Source of the DNA: B69-G16 sp964501905
GTDB taxonomy: Archaea; Thermoproteota; Thermoprotei; Thermofilales; B69-G16
DNA: 64,000 nt
Assembly (NCBI GenBank): GCA_964501905.1
Contig: CAZCTW010000007.1
Location: forward strand, 1-64,000
Direction: 5' to 3'
Part shown: piece after piece, positions 44,708-53,011 of the stretch
How the letters are laid out: the number at the start of each line of letters is the position of its first letter
Position numbering within the stretch: the first letter of the stretch is position 1
The notes under the pieces: model-generated
The model's database searches: none
Seen by the model: only the letters and a program-made list of their open reading frames with translations
What the model was told of the DNA's origin: nothing
Program-made: the position numbers and the translations under genes

Positions 44708-45595
44708 TTAGATCTTACCTCCATGCCCTTCTAAAGCCATTAAATAAAGTATTAAACCCGTATAATCTTCCAACCCCCTCATAATCTCTCTAATCTCCCT
44801 TTCACCATCAATTCCAAAAACCCTTTTAAACCCCCTTCTAACGGCTAAATCTCCAAGAGGACCAACATAAAACTTCTTCGAAACTTTTGCAACGCTAAGC
44901 TCCGCCGTCCACCTACCAATACCTTTTATCTTTGTTATAAACTCGATAAACCCTTCCGGATTCTTCTCTATTTTACCAATAGAAGGCAGGCTCTCCGCCA
45001 ATTTCGCAACTTCAACTATCGCACTAGCCTTCACCAAAGTCACTCTTATCTCTTTCTTAAGATCCTCCGGCCTAAGCTTCCCCACTTTTTCAAAACTTGG
45101 AAAAGAATAGTATTCTTCATTTTGAACAAGCTTTCTTTCTCCAAATCTCTTTACAAACACCGCCTTAATTTTCATCGCCAAATTTAAGCTTATATTCTGC
45201 TCTATTACACTATCTACCAAAGCCTCGTAAACGCTAACCATTCTCGTAGGCCTTAAACCGTAATACTTCCTAGCTATAGAGTAGATAGGAGTCTTCCTCG
45301 TCTTCAACAAAAACCTCGAGTAGTCAAAGTCTATCCTATAGATTTCCCTTACCCTATCTACAACCCTCCTAGCCAAACCTCCATCCTCACAGAAAACTTG
45401 AACTTTTAATTCCGGCCTGCCCCCCTCCGAAACTATCAAAACCTTGTAAGGAATAAAAAACTCTCCAATTCTCAAAATCCTTCTACAAGACTTATTCTCG
45501 TACAGGCAAGGAACCGGTAAATTCTCCGGGCAGAATTTTTCTAAATGTGGAGAAATCAAAAACGGTGGCTTCGGATACAACACGAAGTTTTGCAT
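44708..45595 (-). CDS. AlkA-like HhH DNA glycosylase
   Basis: This 295-residue protein has a beta N-terminal domain and a helix-hairpin-helix GPD core: ISLNLAMKIKAVFVKRFGE, then ITKIKGIGRWTAELSVAKV with the hairpin, and GPLGDLAVRRGFKRVFG containing the catalytic Asp. It removes alkylated or oxidised bases. The plus strand here is A/C-rich, so the coding strand is G/T-rich, unlike most neighbours. Confidence 0.85.
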   Translation of the reverse strand: MQNFVLYPKPPFLISPHLEKFCPENLPVPCLYENKSCRRILRIGEFFIPYKVLIVSEGGRPELKVQVFCEDGGLARRVVDRVREIYRIDFDYSRFLLKTRKTPIYSIARKYYGLRPTRMVSVYEALVDSVIEQNISLNLAMKIKAVFVKRFGERKLVQNEEYYSFPSFEKVGKLRPEDLKKEIRVTLVKASAIVEVAKLAESLPSIGKIEKNPEGFIEFITKIKGIGRWTAELSVAKVSKKFYVGPLGDLAVRRGFKRVFGIDGEREIREIMRGLEDYTGLILYLMALEGHGGKI

Positions 45596-45677
45596 AATAT
45601 TTCTAAGCGTCCCGACTATTTTATTCCTAACCCCATGTTCAAAAACCCAGAATATGGCCGTCGAACCCCGCTATTTT

Positions 45678-46015
45678 ATGGAAAGGGAGGGGATACACGT
45701 TCACGTATATGATAATGGTGGGAAAAGATATTAGATGAAACGTTTATTAGAGTCAAAATTAATGGAAAAATGATTGATCCTATGGCTGGGAGACGCTTGA
45801 TAGTTCAAATATTTTGTTCTATAATAAGTAGGGATATCAGGAAGTATATAAATAGAGTTGCGTGTCCTTATTGTAGGAGCGAAATAACGGCGAGCGGTTT
45901 AGATATAGTTAAGCCGCGCAGGAAAATTGTTTGTCCGTAATGCGGCTATTCGTTTAAACTAGGTAAACCAGTAATACCTAATCCTCTAGCGTGGTTAATT
46001 AAAATGCATGATTAA
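45678..46015 (+). pseudogene. Zinc-ribbon protein with frameshift and internal stop
   Basis: ATG 45678 reads MEREGIHVHVYDNGG and then loses frame. A second frame continues with WEKILDETFIRVKINGKMID, DIRKYINRVACPYCRSE and KIVCP, a TAA (45938-45940), then CGYSFKLGKPVIPNP and a stop at 46013. The TAA sits exactly where a Tyr/Glu codon is expected in the second CPxC knuckle of a zinc ribbon, so TAC to TAA is likely. Two lesions make it a pseudogene or an error-rich stretch. The family is unknown. Confidence 0.6.
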
Positions 46016-46270
46016 ATTGTACCATTCGCTGGAACTTGTACAAGCGATTACGTTTGTGATTGTTATAGTGAATGTAAGAAGAATGATCAGTGCGCTTCTG
46101 GTTATTGCTGTAAGTATGTGGTTACTAAAGCTGATGCTGATCAAATATGTGTTGAGAAGGGTACTATTGTTGATAAGGATGGTAAGAGTTATATTTGTGA
46201 TCCTCCTTTTGGTTTTGAGAGCAATAATGTCGGTTTTTCAAGTTTTCTTTTCTTTAATCCTTTTAGCTAG
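46016..46270 (+). pseudogene. 3' fragment of a cysteine-rich secreted protein
   Basis: The frame immediately after the zinc-ribbon stop is open for 84 codons without a usual start codon. It reads VPFAGTCTSDYVCDCYSECK, then NDQCASGYCCKYVV and later DQICVEKG and KSYICDPP, i.e. nine cysteines in 84 residues, ending in a hydrophobic SSFLFFNPF. The CC pair and close spacing suggest a disulphide-rich extracellular domain. The balanced codon use favours this frame over the hydrophobic frame starting at ATG 46008. It overlaps the 3' end of the convergent gene by 8 nt. Confidence 0.5.
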
Positions 46271-48344
46271 GTCTTTTTATGAAGTATAGGATTGCTTTTT
46301 CTATTTCCAAATTTTCTTTCCATATTGGTATAAATACAGTTCCTTTTACTACGTACGGTCTTTCTGGTCTTGTTGTATCTTTTTGCAGTCCTTCTTGCAT
46401 TGACATTTGTTCTATTCCGTTTAATGGTATCTTTGCTATTTTTCCATACCTTCCATCGGTTATTTCTTTATAAATTGAATCTGGTATTCCAATAGGTACA
46501 AGCATAACTCCATAGACTGTTAAACTAGTATCTTTTGGTGCTAAGTCAACTCTCTGCCAAATTACCGGTATTCCAAGCAGTTTCATGACCATTTCTTTGT
46601 TGTAAATTGTAATCCATGGAGGTCCTTTTATTACTTCTAGTGTGTATCCTTCTGCATATCTATACAAATCCCATGGTTTTATTTCTTCTGTTTTGTTTAG
46701 CCATGGGTAATAGATTTTCGCTTTCCAGTTTTTCGTTAAAAATGTGTTTGGTGAATTGAATTGTAAAGCGTAGCTATCTGGGTTTTTTGCTCTTGGGTCG
46801 TCCCATCCGTCGAATGCTTGATATCCGAATCCTGTTAATTGAATTTGCGCTTCTCTTGCTCCTTGATCTCCCCAGTCATCTACTCTCGCATACCAATGAC
46901 ATCTTGGATCTATTAAGTCTCCTGTTGGGTAGTGTTTTATTAGTTTGTTTTCTTTCCAGTCTTTTAGTATTTGTTTTGCTGTTTTTGGTGTTTGTGTTAT
47001 GTGGTATTGGTATGCTTCTAGTCCCCATATTTCTTGTTTGTTTTCTATATCCCATGCTCTTAGTGGTACTGTGTATTGGATTACTAGTATTGCTTTTCTG
47101 GTGTTTTTGTCTGGTATTGTTTGTTTTAGTTCTGTTAGTCTTGGCATTACCTGCCAGTGTTTGTATGCTAGTTTTACGGCTTTTTCAGGTTTTACTTTTA
47201 GTATTTCTAGTAGCTGATAGGTGTCTGCTATTATCCAAGCGGCTACTTCCTCGTGGCTTTCCCTTAATAACGACTGGTTTATGTTTGCTTCAGCGGCTAG
47301 CAGCCAGTATGCTTTATATGGCGTTATCGGGTATAGCTTCCAGCCTCTCAACTCTACAGGTTTTAAGGTTTCGTTGAATTCTGCTAGTTGTTTTATTTCT
47401 CCTGTTTCTGGGCATCCGTTTATTATTGCTAGGGTGTAGTTTCCGGGAATATAAACAAATGCTTTTTCGTATTTTTCTATTCCCTGGATTAGCGGTATTG
47501 CTTTTAAAAATACTTGTTTTTTAAGTTTTTCTTCTACTCCTCTATCTATCTGATCTACTATTTCAAACGCTAGTTTTTTGTTTCCAGCTATTAGTTTAAA
47601 ATCTAGCATTCCCTCTCTATACAATTCTTTAATGAATTCACGCTGGTACAGCTTTTCAGCTTCTTCTCTATTTAATCCATGTTTTGAAGCTTCAAGTATA
47701 AACTTGTCTAGTTCTGATAGACTAAAGCTTCCTTTTTTGACGCTTGCAATTTTTCTATCCGATTTATCCACTGCTATAATTTTGTAGTTTATCTTGTCGG
47801 CGTCAATTTTTATTCTAGTTCTCCAGAGTCCGTTACCTCTAGAATCTACCTGGAATGCTGTTAGAGTGTAGTTTTTACCGTTGAAAGAGAATAGTACTTT
47901 CTCAATTCCGCTTAAATCCCTAGTAGTAACATCAACAACTAAACTTCCATCCCCAATTTTTAAATCAACTTTCTCGATTAAAGGCTTATCGTAAAAAGTA
48001 AAATTCCTACAAACCAAGCTCTCATTAAAATAAGGATCTAAAACACAAACCCTGTAAACTCCCTCCTCAACTAGAGACGTAGAGGCAGCCCAAACACCAC
48101 TTTTTCCATAAACAGCGTTAAGAGGTATATGTTCGCCGTTTGGAAATTCTACTTTAACAGAGATAATATTGACGCTTGTACTGTTACGGCCTTTAACTAG
48201 AATCTGCAGTTCACCGCTAACTTCTTTTAAATCGATATTTTCTATTTTAAAGAATTGTTTAGGCTGTGACTGCTTAAAATAGTAATACCCTGCCAAGGTA
48301 AACACTGCAATTAAAACAACCGCTACAGCGTATTTAAACTTCAT
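46263..48344 (-). CDS. Large membrane-anchored extracellular protein
   Basis: I start at ATG 48344 (MKFKYAVAVVLIAVFTLAGY), which places a signal anchor at the N-terminus; an in-frame start at 48398 adds 18 polar residues. The mature part has two Ig-like beta domains (about residues 40-210), a helical section and a long C-terminal domain rich in Trp and Tyr (HWYARVDDWGDQG; GYQAFDGWDDPRAKNP). No family recognised, and no catalytic motif visible. Likely a surface protein. The + strand is G/T-rich over the 3' two-thirds and A/C-rich near the start. Confidence 0.7.
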   Translation of the reverse strand: MKFKYAVAVVLIAVFTLAGYYYFKQSQPKQFFKIENIDLKEVSGELQILVKGRNSTSVNIISVKVEFPNGEHIPLNAVYGKSGVWAASTSLVEEGVYRVCVLDPYFNESLVCRNFTFYDKPLIEKVDLKIGDGSLVVDVTTRDLSGIEKVLFSFNGKNYTLTAFQVDSRGNGLWRTRIKIDADKINYKIIAVDKSDRKIASVKKGSFSLSELDKFILEASKHGLNREEAEKLYQREFIKELYREGMLDFKLIAGNKKLAFEIVDQIDRGVEEKLKKQVFLKAIPLIQGIEKYEKAFVYIPGNYTLAIINGCPETGEIKQLAEFNETLKPVELRGWKLYPITPYKAYWLLAAEANINQSLLRESHEEVAAWIIADTYQLLEILKVKPEKAVKLAYKHWQVMPRLTELKQTIPDKNTRKAILVIQYTVPLRAWDIENKQEIWGLEAYQYHITQTPKTAKQILKDWKENKLIKHYPTGDLIDPRCHWYARVDDWGDQGAREAQIQLTGFGYQAFDGWDDPRAKNPDSYALQFNSPNTFLTKNWKAKIYYPWLNKTEEIKPWDLYRYAEGYTLEVIKGPPWITIYNKEMVMKLLGIPVIWQRVDLAPKDTSLTVYGVMLVPIGIPDSIYKEITDGRYGKIAKIPLNGIEQMSMQEGLQKDTTRPERPYVVKGTVFIPIWKENLEIEKAILYFIKRPS

Positions 48345-48381
48345 AACACTATAATAACACACATCCACACTAAAATTTAGC

Positions 48382-48447
48382 TTTTGTGGAGTGCTCACGA
48401 TTTTGTGGAATACTCAAACTGTTACCTCGTATTTTGCGGAATTTAGT
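48382..48447. repeat. Three degenerate 16-nt repeats upstream of the surface-protein gene
   Basis: TTTTGTGGAGTGCTCA (48382), TTTTGTGGAATACTCA (48401) and TTTTGCGGAATTTAGT (48432) lie in the promoter region of the minus-strand gene. The first two differ at two positions. They could be regulator sites. Confidence 0.4.
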
Positions 48448-48799
48448 CTCTCGCGGATTTATTCCAATAAACCTTGTAGAATAATCTATTTTAAGGTGAT
48501 TTCTTTTTAAATTTAATAAACCTAACCTATATGCTCGTCAATTAAATCCGCTAGTACGCCACAAGACGTGTCCTAGAATAAGTATACAAGTACCGAAAGG
48601 CTATATATCCGCTTTTAGTATCAAAGTGTTTGCTTATAATTGCATAATTTAGGCTGGTATTTTGGATAAATAGTCACATAGTTCATATTTTTGAGAAAAT
48701 ATATGCTAGTTGGTGAGTACTTTAAATTTAATTGAGATATAAATTTTTAAGTATCCTAAAAATACATAACTTGGAGGGGAACTGGGTAGAAGGTAGGGA
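48448..48799. other. Intergenic region with promoter of the DNRLRE protein
   Basis: No gene is seen in these 350 nt. Near the right end a TATA-like ATATAAATTTTTAAG (48740-48754) and a GGAGGGG purine block (48774-48780) suit a plus-strand promoter for the gene starting at 48803. Confidence 0.4.
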
Positions 48800-48802
48800 T
48801 TG

Positions 48803-51190
48803 ATGAGAAAAAGTATCGTGGTATTCTTAGTTTTAGCCCTATCGCTAACTCTTTTGGGGTACTCGCCTAAAATTAGCTCCATACCTATTAATACGAAGAC
48901 GCTGTACCCAGTGATAGATGGACATATATGCCCTGATATAGCTAAGTTTAATGTGGATTTCATCTCTGTCGCGTACTTCACAGGCTCGAATGCTAGATGT
49001 AATATATTAATGAAATTCGACCTATCTGCTATCCCGAAGGGAGCCAAGATAATATCAGCTAAACTATATGTCTACCTAAAGAAATTCTACACCATTGAAG
49101 AAGGAAAAACCTATAAGAGGATCAATCTGGGGAGAATAACATCTTACTGGACTAGCTCTGCCACATATGTATATAGGACGTCAACGCTAAAATGGGATAA
49201 TCCTGGAGGAGACTATGTGCCTCTATACAAGTTCGTCGACGTATATGTAGATGATCCTCAAGGCAAGCAGTTTGAGTACGATGTAACAGGGGTGGTGAAG
49301 GATTGGATGAATAATGAGTATCCTAACTATGGATTCATTTTCTATGCTGGAGCATCATGGACAGGCGGAATACAATTTTATGCACGAGAAGCCTCGAACC
49401 CGGAGTATAGACCCAAGCTAGTGATAAAATACCAGTACGGTATAGATGTGGATGCAAATCCCTCTATACTCGAAGTAGCTCAGGGTAAGAGTGGAACATA
49501 CGCGGTAACAATATCCACGGTAGGTTACTCCGGAAACGTGAACCTACAGCTATTCGGTCTCCCCTCAGGAGCAACTTATAGCTTCTCCCCCAGCTCTGGA
49601 GTGCCGCCATTCAACTCGTTTTTAACGATAAATGTTGGTAGCGACACACAGGAGGGGACGTATACCCTAACGATAAAGGCTGTTGGAACGGGAGTCTCGG
49701 CCCAGAAAACTGTAAAGTTGAAGGTGAAGGGGGGAGCGTTTACGCTCTCCCTACCGTCTCCCTCTATATCACTACAGCAGGGTGAAACAGAACAAGTACA
49801 ACTGGTAGTAAACCCGGTAGGCGAGTATAGTAAGAAGGTAACTATAACTTTCCAGAACGTCCCCGCCGGTGTCTCGGTAACGGCGAGTCCTGTTCAAGTA
49901 TATCCTGGAAGTATAGTAGTAGTAACGATATCTATTTCTGAAAACGCCGCGCCGGGCACATATCATATAACCGTAAAGGGGACGGGAGAGGATGGTAAAA
50001 CGGATACGACGATTCTCGATTTAACGATAACAGAAATGCCGTTTGATTTCAGTATTTCAGCATCTCCTCCATCAGCTATGGTAGCGCAGGGTGAGAAAGT
50101 TTCAACAGTAATAGAGATAGGATTGACAAGTGGGCATCCAAAACCGGTATCGATAACTGTTTCAGGACTGCCTAGCGGAACATACGCGCTATCAAGTACA
50201 TCGGTAACTCCGCCGGGTAAGGTATATTTAAAAATAGATACTTCGACATTGAGCGGGACATACACTGTAGCGATCAAGGCTACGGGCGATGGGATATCAA
50301 AGACGACTCAGTTCGTCCTCAATGTAAAGGAAAAGCCTCCTTTCGACTTTAACTTGATGGTAACTCCAACTACAGTGGATATGAAACAAGGAGAAACTAC
50401 CTCAATAATAATACAGGTAGAAGTTACAAGTGGCGAGCCGGAAGAAGTCGCTTTAAGCGTGATTGGGCTACCCCCAGAAGCCTCATATACCCTCTCACCC
50501 GACAAGCTCATACCTCCTGGAACAGCCGTCCTGATGATAGATTCTGGTTCGGCGAAAGGCACATTCACGATTATAATAAAAGCGGAGTCAAGTGAGAGTG
50601 AGAAGACGCAGCTTGTTACTCTAAATATAGAAGAAAAGCTGTGTATAATAGCTACTGTAACCTACGGCTCGGAGGTAAGCGACGAAGTTAACTTTCTGAG
50701 AGAGTTTAGAGACAATATAGTGTTATCCACTACTGCGGGTAAAATGTTTTATAAGGCCTTTAATGCTTTCTACTATAGCTGGAGCCCATACGTGGCTCAG
50801 TTTATACTTAGGAACCCTATATTAAAAACTCCTATGAGAGTGCTACTATATCCGCTTATTGGTAGCCTTATGATATCATCGTATATAGCTACGCCGCTTA
50901 CTGCAGTAAGTCCGGAAATAGCGGTATATTTTGCGGGTATAATCTCATCGCTGTTGCTAGGCTTAATATATCTGACACCGTTGACGTACATCGTTCTGAA
51001 ATTATCGAAGAGAAAGGTAAAGCCTAGCGTTGTAAAGTTATTCTGTACATCATTTATCACAATACTGGTTATGTGTCTATTATCTCAACTGATGGGTGTA
51101 TACTCGATGCTCATAATAACAACGCCGTTGCTCGTTATAAATACGATGTCATTACCAGCATTGCTCCTCTCACATAAATTAATCAAATAA
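48803..51190 (+). CDS. Surface protein: DNRLRE, Ig-like repeats, CFI-box C-terminus
   Basis: ATG 48803 is preferred over the preceding TTG. About 795 residues. A signal peptide (SIVVFLVLALSLTLLGYSP) is followed by a DNRLRE-type beta domain (about 30-215; MKFDLSAIPKGAKIISAKLY, FEYDVTGVVKDWMN). Then come four Ig-like repeats of about 97 residues, each with a GLPSG...TGTYTxxIKAxG pattern (about 216-605). The end has the CFI-box motif (CIIATVTYGSEVSDEVNFLR, FYYSWSPYVAQFI) and about four TM helices. Such CFI-box tails anchor archaeal surface proteins. Adhesion or cell-wall roles are inferred. Confidence 0.9.
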   Translation: MRKSIVVFLVLALSLTLLGYSPKISSIPINTKTLYPVIDGHICPDIAKFNVDFISVAYFTGSNARCNILMKFDLSAIPKGAKIISAKLYVYLKKFYTIEEGKTYKRINLGRITSYWTSSATYVYRTSTLKWDNPGGDYVPLYKFVDVYVDDPQGKQFEYDVTGVVKDWMNNEYPNYGFIFYAGASWTGGIQFYAREASNPEYRPKLVIKYQYGIDVDANPSILEVAQGKSGTYAVTISTVGYSGNVNLQLFGLPSGATYSFSPSSGVPPFNSFLTINVGSDTQEGTYTLTIKAVGTGVSAQKTVKLKVKGGAFTLSLPSPSISLQQGETEQVQLVVNPVGEYSKKVTITFQNVPAGVSVTASPVQVYPGSIVVVTISISENAAPGTYHITVKGTGEDGKTDTTILDLTITEMPFDFSISASPPSAMVAQGEKVSTVIEIGLTSGHPKPVSITVSGLPSGTYALSSTSVTPPGKVYLKIDTSTLSGTYTVAIKATGDGISKTTQFVLNVKEKPPFDFNLMVTPTTVDMKQGETTSIIIQVEVTSGEPEEVALSVIGLPPEASYTLSPDKLIPPGTAVLMIDSGSAKGTFTIIIKAESSESEKTQLVTLNIEEKLCIIATVTYGSEVSDEVNFLREFRDNIVLSTTAGKMFYKAFNAFYYSWSPYVAQFILRNPILKTPMRVLLYPLIGSLMISSYIATPLTAVSPEIAVYFAGIISSLLLGLIYLTPLTYIVLKLSKRKVKPSVVKLFCTSFITILVMCLLSQLMGVYSMLIITTPLLVINTMSLPALLLSHKLIK

Positions 51191-51566
51191 TTTTTTAAAT
51201 CACTTACCTATCCGCTCCAGTTTTGAAAGTTTCAATCGAAGATTAATTAATCATAATCCGCGAGCGTATTAGGTTGCAATGAGACAAATCTGTGAGAAAT
51301 AAAATAAGGTTTTAGCCGCTGGCTTGACCCTCATCTAAGAGACATGTTCCATAGTGTATAAGTATTACTTGTTTTGTGATTGCGGGGTAATGCTTTTACA
51401 TAGTACTAATGGTAATAGGATTGCTGTTACAGCCTACTCTTTAGGATTGCTCGCTTAGTCTTTAACTTATTTGTAAAAACATGGAAGCACAAAATGCAGA
51501 GAGCTGTAGGTTGACGTTTCCCCGCTAGAACTAGATTGAAACTTCAGGTGATTTGAAATTACTCTA
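51191..51566. other. Intergenic region
   Basis: About 375 nt. GTTTCAATC at 51230 and GATTGAAAC at 51533 resemble one end of CRISPR repeats but occur once each, so I see no array. No gene, promoter or RNA can be supported. Confidence 0.35.
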
Positions 51567-51881
51567 TTATATGATTCCTACGAGTTTTAAAAGTATTGGA
51601 ATTACTGTTGTCCCCCATACGGTGATGATCAGTCCTGTGGTCCACCTAAAATTGCTGTGTATCTCCCCTCTAAGCTTACTCATTTCCTCTCTAAGCCCTC
51701 TTATCTCTTCTCTAAGCTCTTTTCTTAGCTCATTTAGATCTCTTTTGGTTGCTATATCGGCTATAACGGCGTTTATTAATACTAATCTTATATCTGGCTC
51801 GGATATGAGAAGCTCAGCGAATCTCTTTCTAAGCTTAATATTTTCCTCAAACTCTTTAATCAGTTTCTCAACTAGAGACAT
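51567..51881 (-). CDS. Coiled-coil protein with C-terminal TM helix
   Basis: This 104-residue protein has a long coiled coil (ELRKELREEIRGLREEMSKL) and a C-terminal TM segment (WTTGLIITVWGTTVIPILL), a layout like DUF1640/CCDC90-type or phage-like tail-anchored proteins. The minus strand is favoured over the overlapping plus-strand frame because of this regular pattern. Function unknown. Confidence 0.65.
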   Translation of the reverse strand: MSLVEKLIKEFEENIKLRKRFAELLISEPDIRLVLINAVIADIATKRDLNELRKELREEIRGLREEMSKLRGEIHSNFRWTTGLIITVWGTTVIPILLKLVGII

Positions 51882-51936
51882 GAGCGCCCATGGAAAATAT
51901 TTAAAGAAGGTATATAAGCATAGCTAACTAAGGCAA

Positions 51937-52035
51937 GGTGGTGTCAAGTTAAGGTTTTGTGAAGTTCGCTCTCTAGTATTATGCTATGGTTTTTCAGCAA
52001 TTTATGCTTCGAGAGGTGCTTAACTTGACAGCACC
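51937..52035. mobile_element. 99-bp MITE with 17-bp terminal inverted repeats
   Basis: The left end GGTGGTGTCAAGTTAAG (51937-51953) and the right end (52019-52035, reverse complement GGTGCTGTCAAGTTAAG) match at 16 of 17 positions. The element is flanked by an exact 8-bp direct repeat TAAGGCAA (51929-51936 and 52036-52043), as left by target duplication. The 65-nt interior has no coding potential. It sits about 20 nt downstream of a TATA-like TATATAAG at 51911. An 8-bp duplication is compatible with IS6-type transposases, but no related transposase is in the window. Confidence 0.8.
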
Positions 52036-52107
52036 TAAGGCAACTACGTACACTTTAGGTAAGGGAGAGCGGGGTTTTAGCTAGGCTTCCGACTAGGCTA
52101 TGCCGTT

Positions 52108-52251
52108 ATGGTCCTAGTAGAGTACGAGGTTTTATTGAGCAATGCCTTAATAGAGCTTCTCGGAATAGAAACGATTAAACCTAGGAGCGGATTGTGGAAA
52201 TTTAGAAAGGAAACTGTAAATAGAGCTAGGAGGAGCCCGGGTATTGGATAG
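52108..52251 (+). pseudogene. C-terminal gene fragment downstream of the MITE
   Basis: A 47-codon frame (MVLVEYEVLLSNALIELLGI, then TIKPRSGLWKFRKE) looks coding and resembles the C-terminal part of archaeal retropepsin-like (clan AA) aspartic proteases, where a strand is followed by xLSDxxxxxLGIxxxxPxxGLWRF. No N-terminus is visible. The resemblance is from memory and weak. Confidence 0.35.
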
Positions 52252-52258
52252 AATAATT

Positions 52259-53011
52259 TTATTTATACGATATCCACGCCAGCCGCCTAATTCCGTGCTC
52301 TGTCAAATTCGCTAAGTCAAAGTTTCTAATGTTTACTATTCCATAATTGGCGAAGACGTAGAGGACTTTGAAGCCCGCTCCTTCCAGCAGGTTCTTTAAC
52401 ACGCTGGGAGGATAGACAGTAACGGTGAGCTCTAATCCAGCCTTTAGGTTTAAGCTCTCCACTTCCTCTTTATAAAGCCTGGCTTTGTACTCGAATTTAT
52501 AATCATTTATCTTTTTACGCTCTATTACTTCGACTAACTGGTCCTCATGGAGTATAATTCCACTTCCCTCACTCCATTTAACGGGCACGTCCAGAATGAA
52601 GATGCCAGACGGTTTTAAAGCTCTATAAATATTTTTTAGGACTAGTTTGTTCTCCTCGTCGGAAAAATAGCCGAACGAGGTATACCAATTCAATACGACG
52701 TCAAACTCCTCTTTATAGCCTATTTTTCTCATATCTCCGACTTGATAAAAGACTTCAAATCCTCTATTTCTCTTCTTGGCCAGGTCAATTAATTCTCTGT
52801 TTAAATCCACTCCGAAGACTTCAAATCCGTTTTCTCTCAAATACTTGTGGTGCCTCCCGATACCGCAAGCCAGGTCTAGTATTCTCCTATATTTAGTTTT
52901 TAGCTTTTTCTCGGCGAGATGTATTAAAAAAGATATGTATTCTGCTTCTAGAAAATTCCGCTCCTCAGGAACGTCTAGATGCCAGAGGTAGACGCTGTAG
53001 GACAAGTTCAC
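52259..53011 (-). CDS. Class I SAM-dependent methyltransferase
   Basis: This 250-residue protein has the AdoMet-binding motif I ILDLACGIGRHHKYLRENGF, motif II VFGVDLNRELIDLAKKR, and motif IV FDVVLNWYTSFGYF. It is a small-molecule-type class I methyltransferase. Its start overlaps the ileS stop by 4 nt, so it is translated from the ileS mRNA, although the reaction need not relate to tRNA charging. Substrate unknown. Confidence 0.9.
   Translation of the reverse strand: MNLSYSVYLWHLDVPEERNFLEAEYISFLIHLAEKKLKTKYRRILDLACGIGRHHKYLRENGFEVFGVDLNRELIDLAKKRNRGFEVFYQVGDMRKIGYKEEFDVVLNWYTSFGYFSDEENKLVLKNIYRALKPSGIFILDVPVKWSEGSGIILHEDQLVEVIERKKINDYKFEYKARLYKEEVESLNLKAGLELTVTVYPPSVLKNLLEGAGFKVLYVFANYGIVNIRNFDLANLTEHGIRRLAWISYK

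Noticed and set aside
46008..46289. Hydrophobic 93-codon open frame with an ATG
   Set aside because: It is an out-of-frame reading of the cysteine-rich frame at 46016-46270, which has far more natural composition.
46787..47377. Long hydrophobic plus-strand frame of 196 codons
   Set aside because: Antisense to the 46263-48344 gene; leucine/valine richness comes from the G/T-rich strand, not from a real membrane protein.
51230..51545. GTTTCAATC and GATTGAAAC, which resemble ends of archaeal CRISPR repeats
   Set aside because: Each occurs once, 300 nt apart in opposite orientation, with no repeat-spacer periodicity and no cas gene in the window.
51553..51927. Plus-strand 124-codon frame rich in Ser and Leu
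   Set aside because: Antisense shadow of the coiled-coil gene at 51567-51881, whose heptads are clearly real.
51937..52035. Inverted repeat as a simple terminator
   Set aside because: The 65-nt loop and the exact 8-bp flanking duplication are better explained by a transposed MITE.
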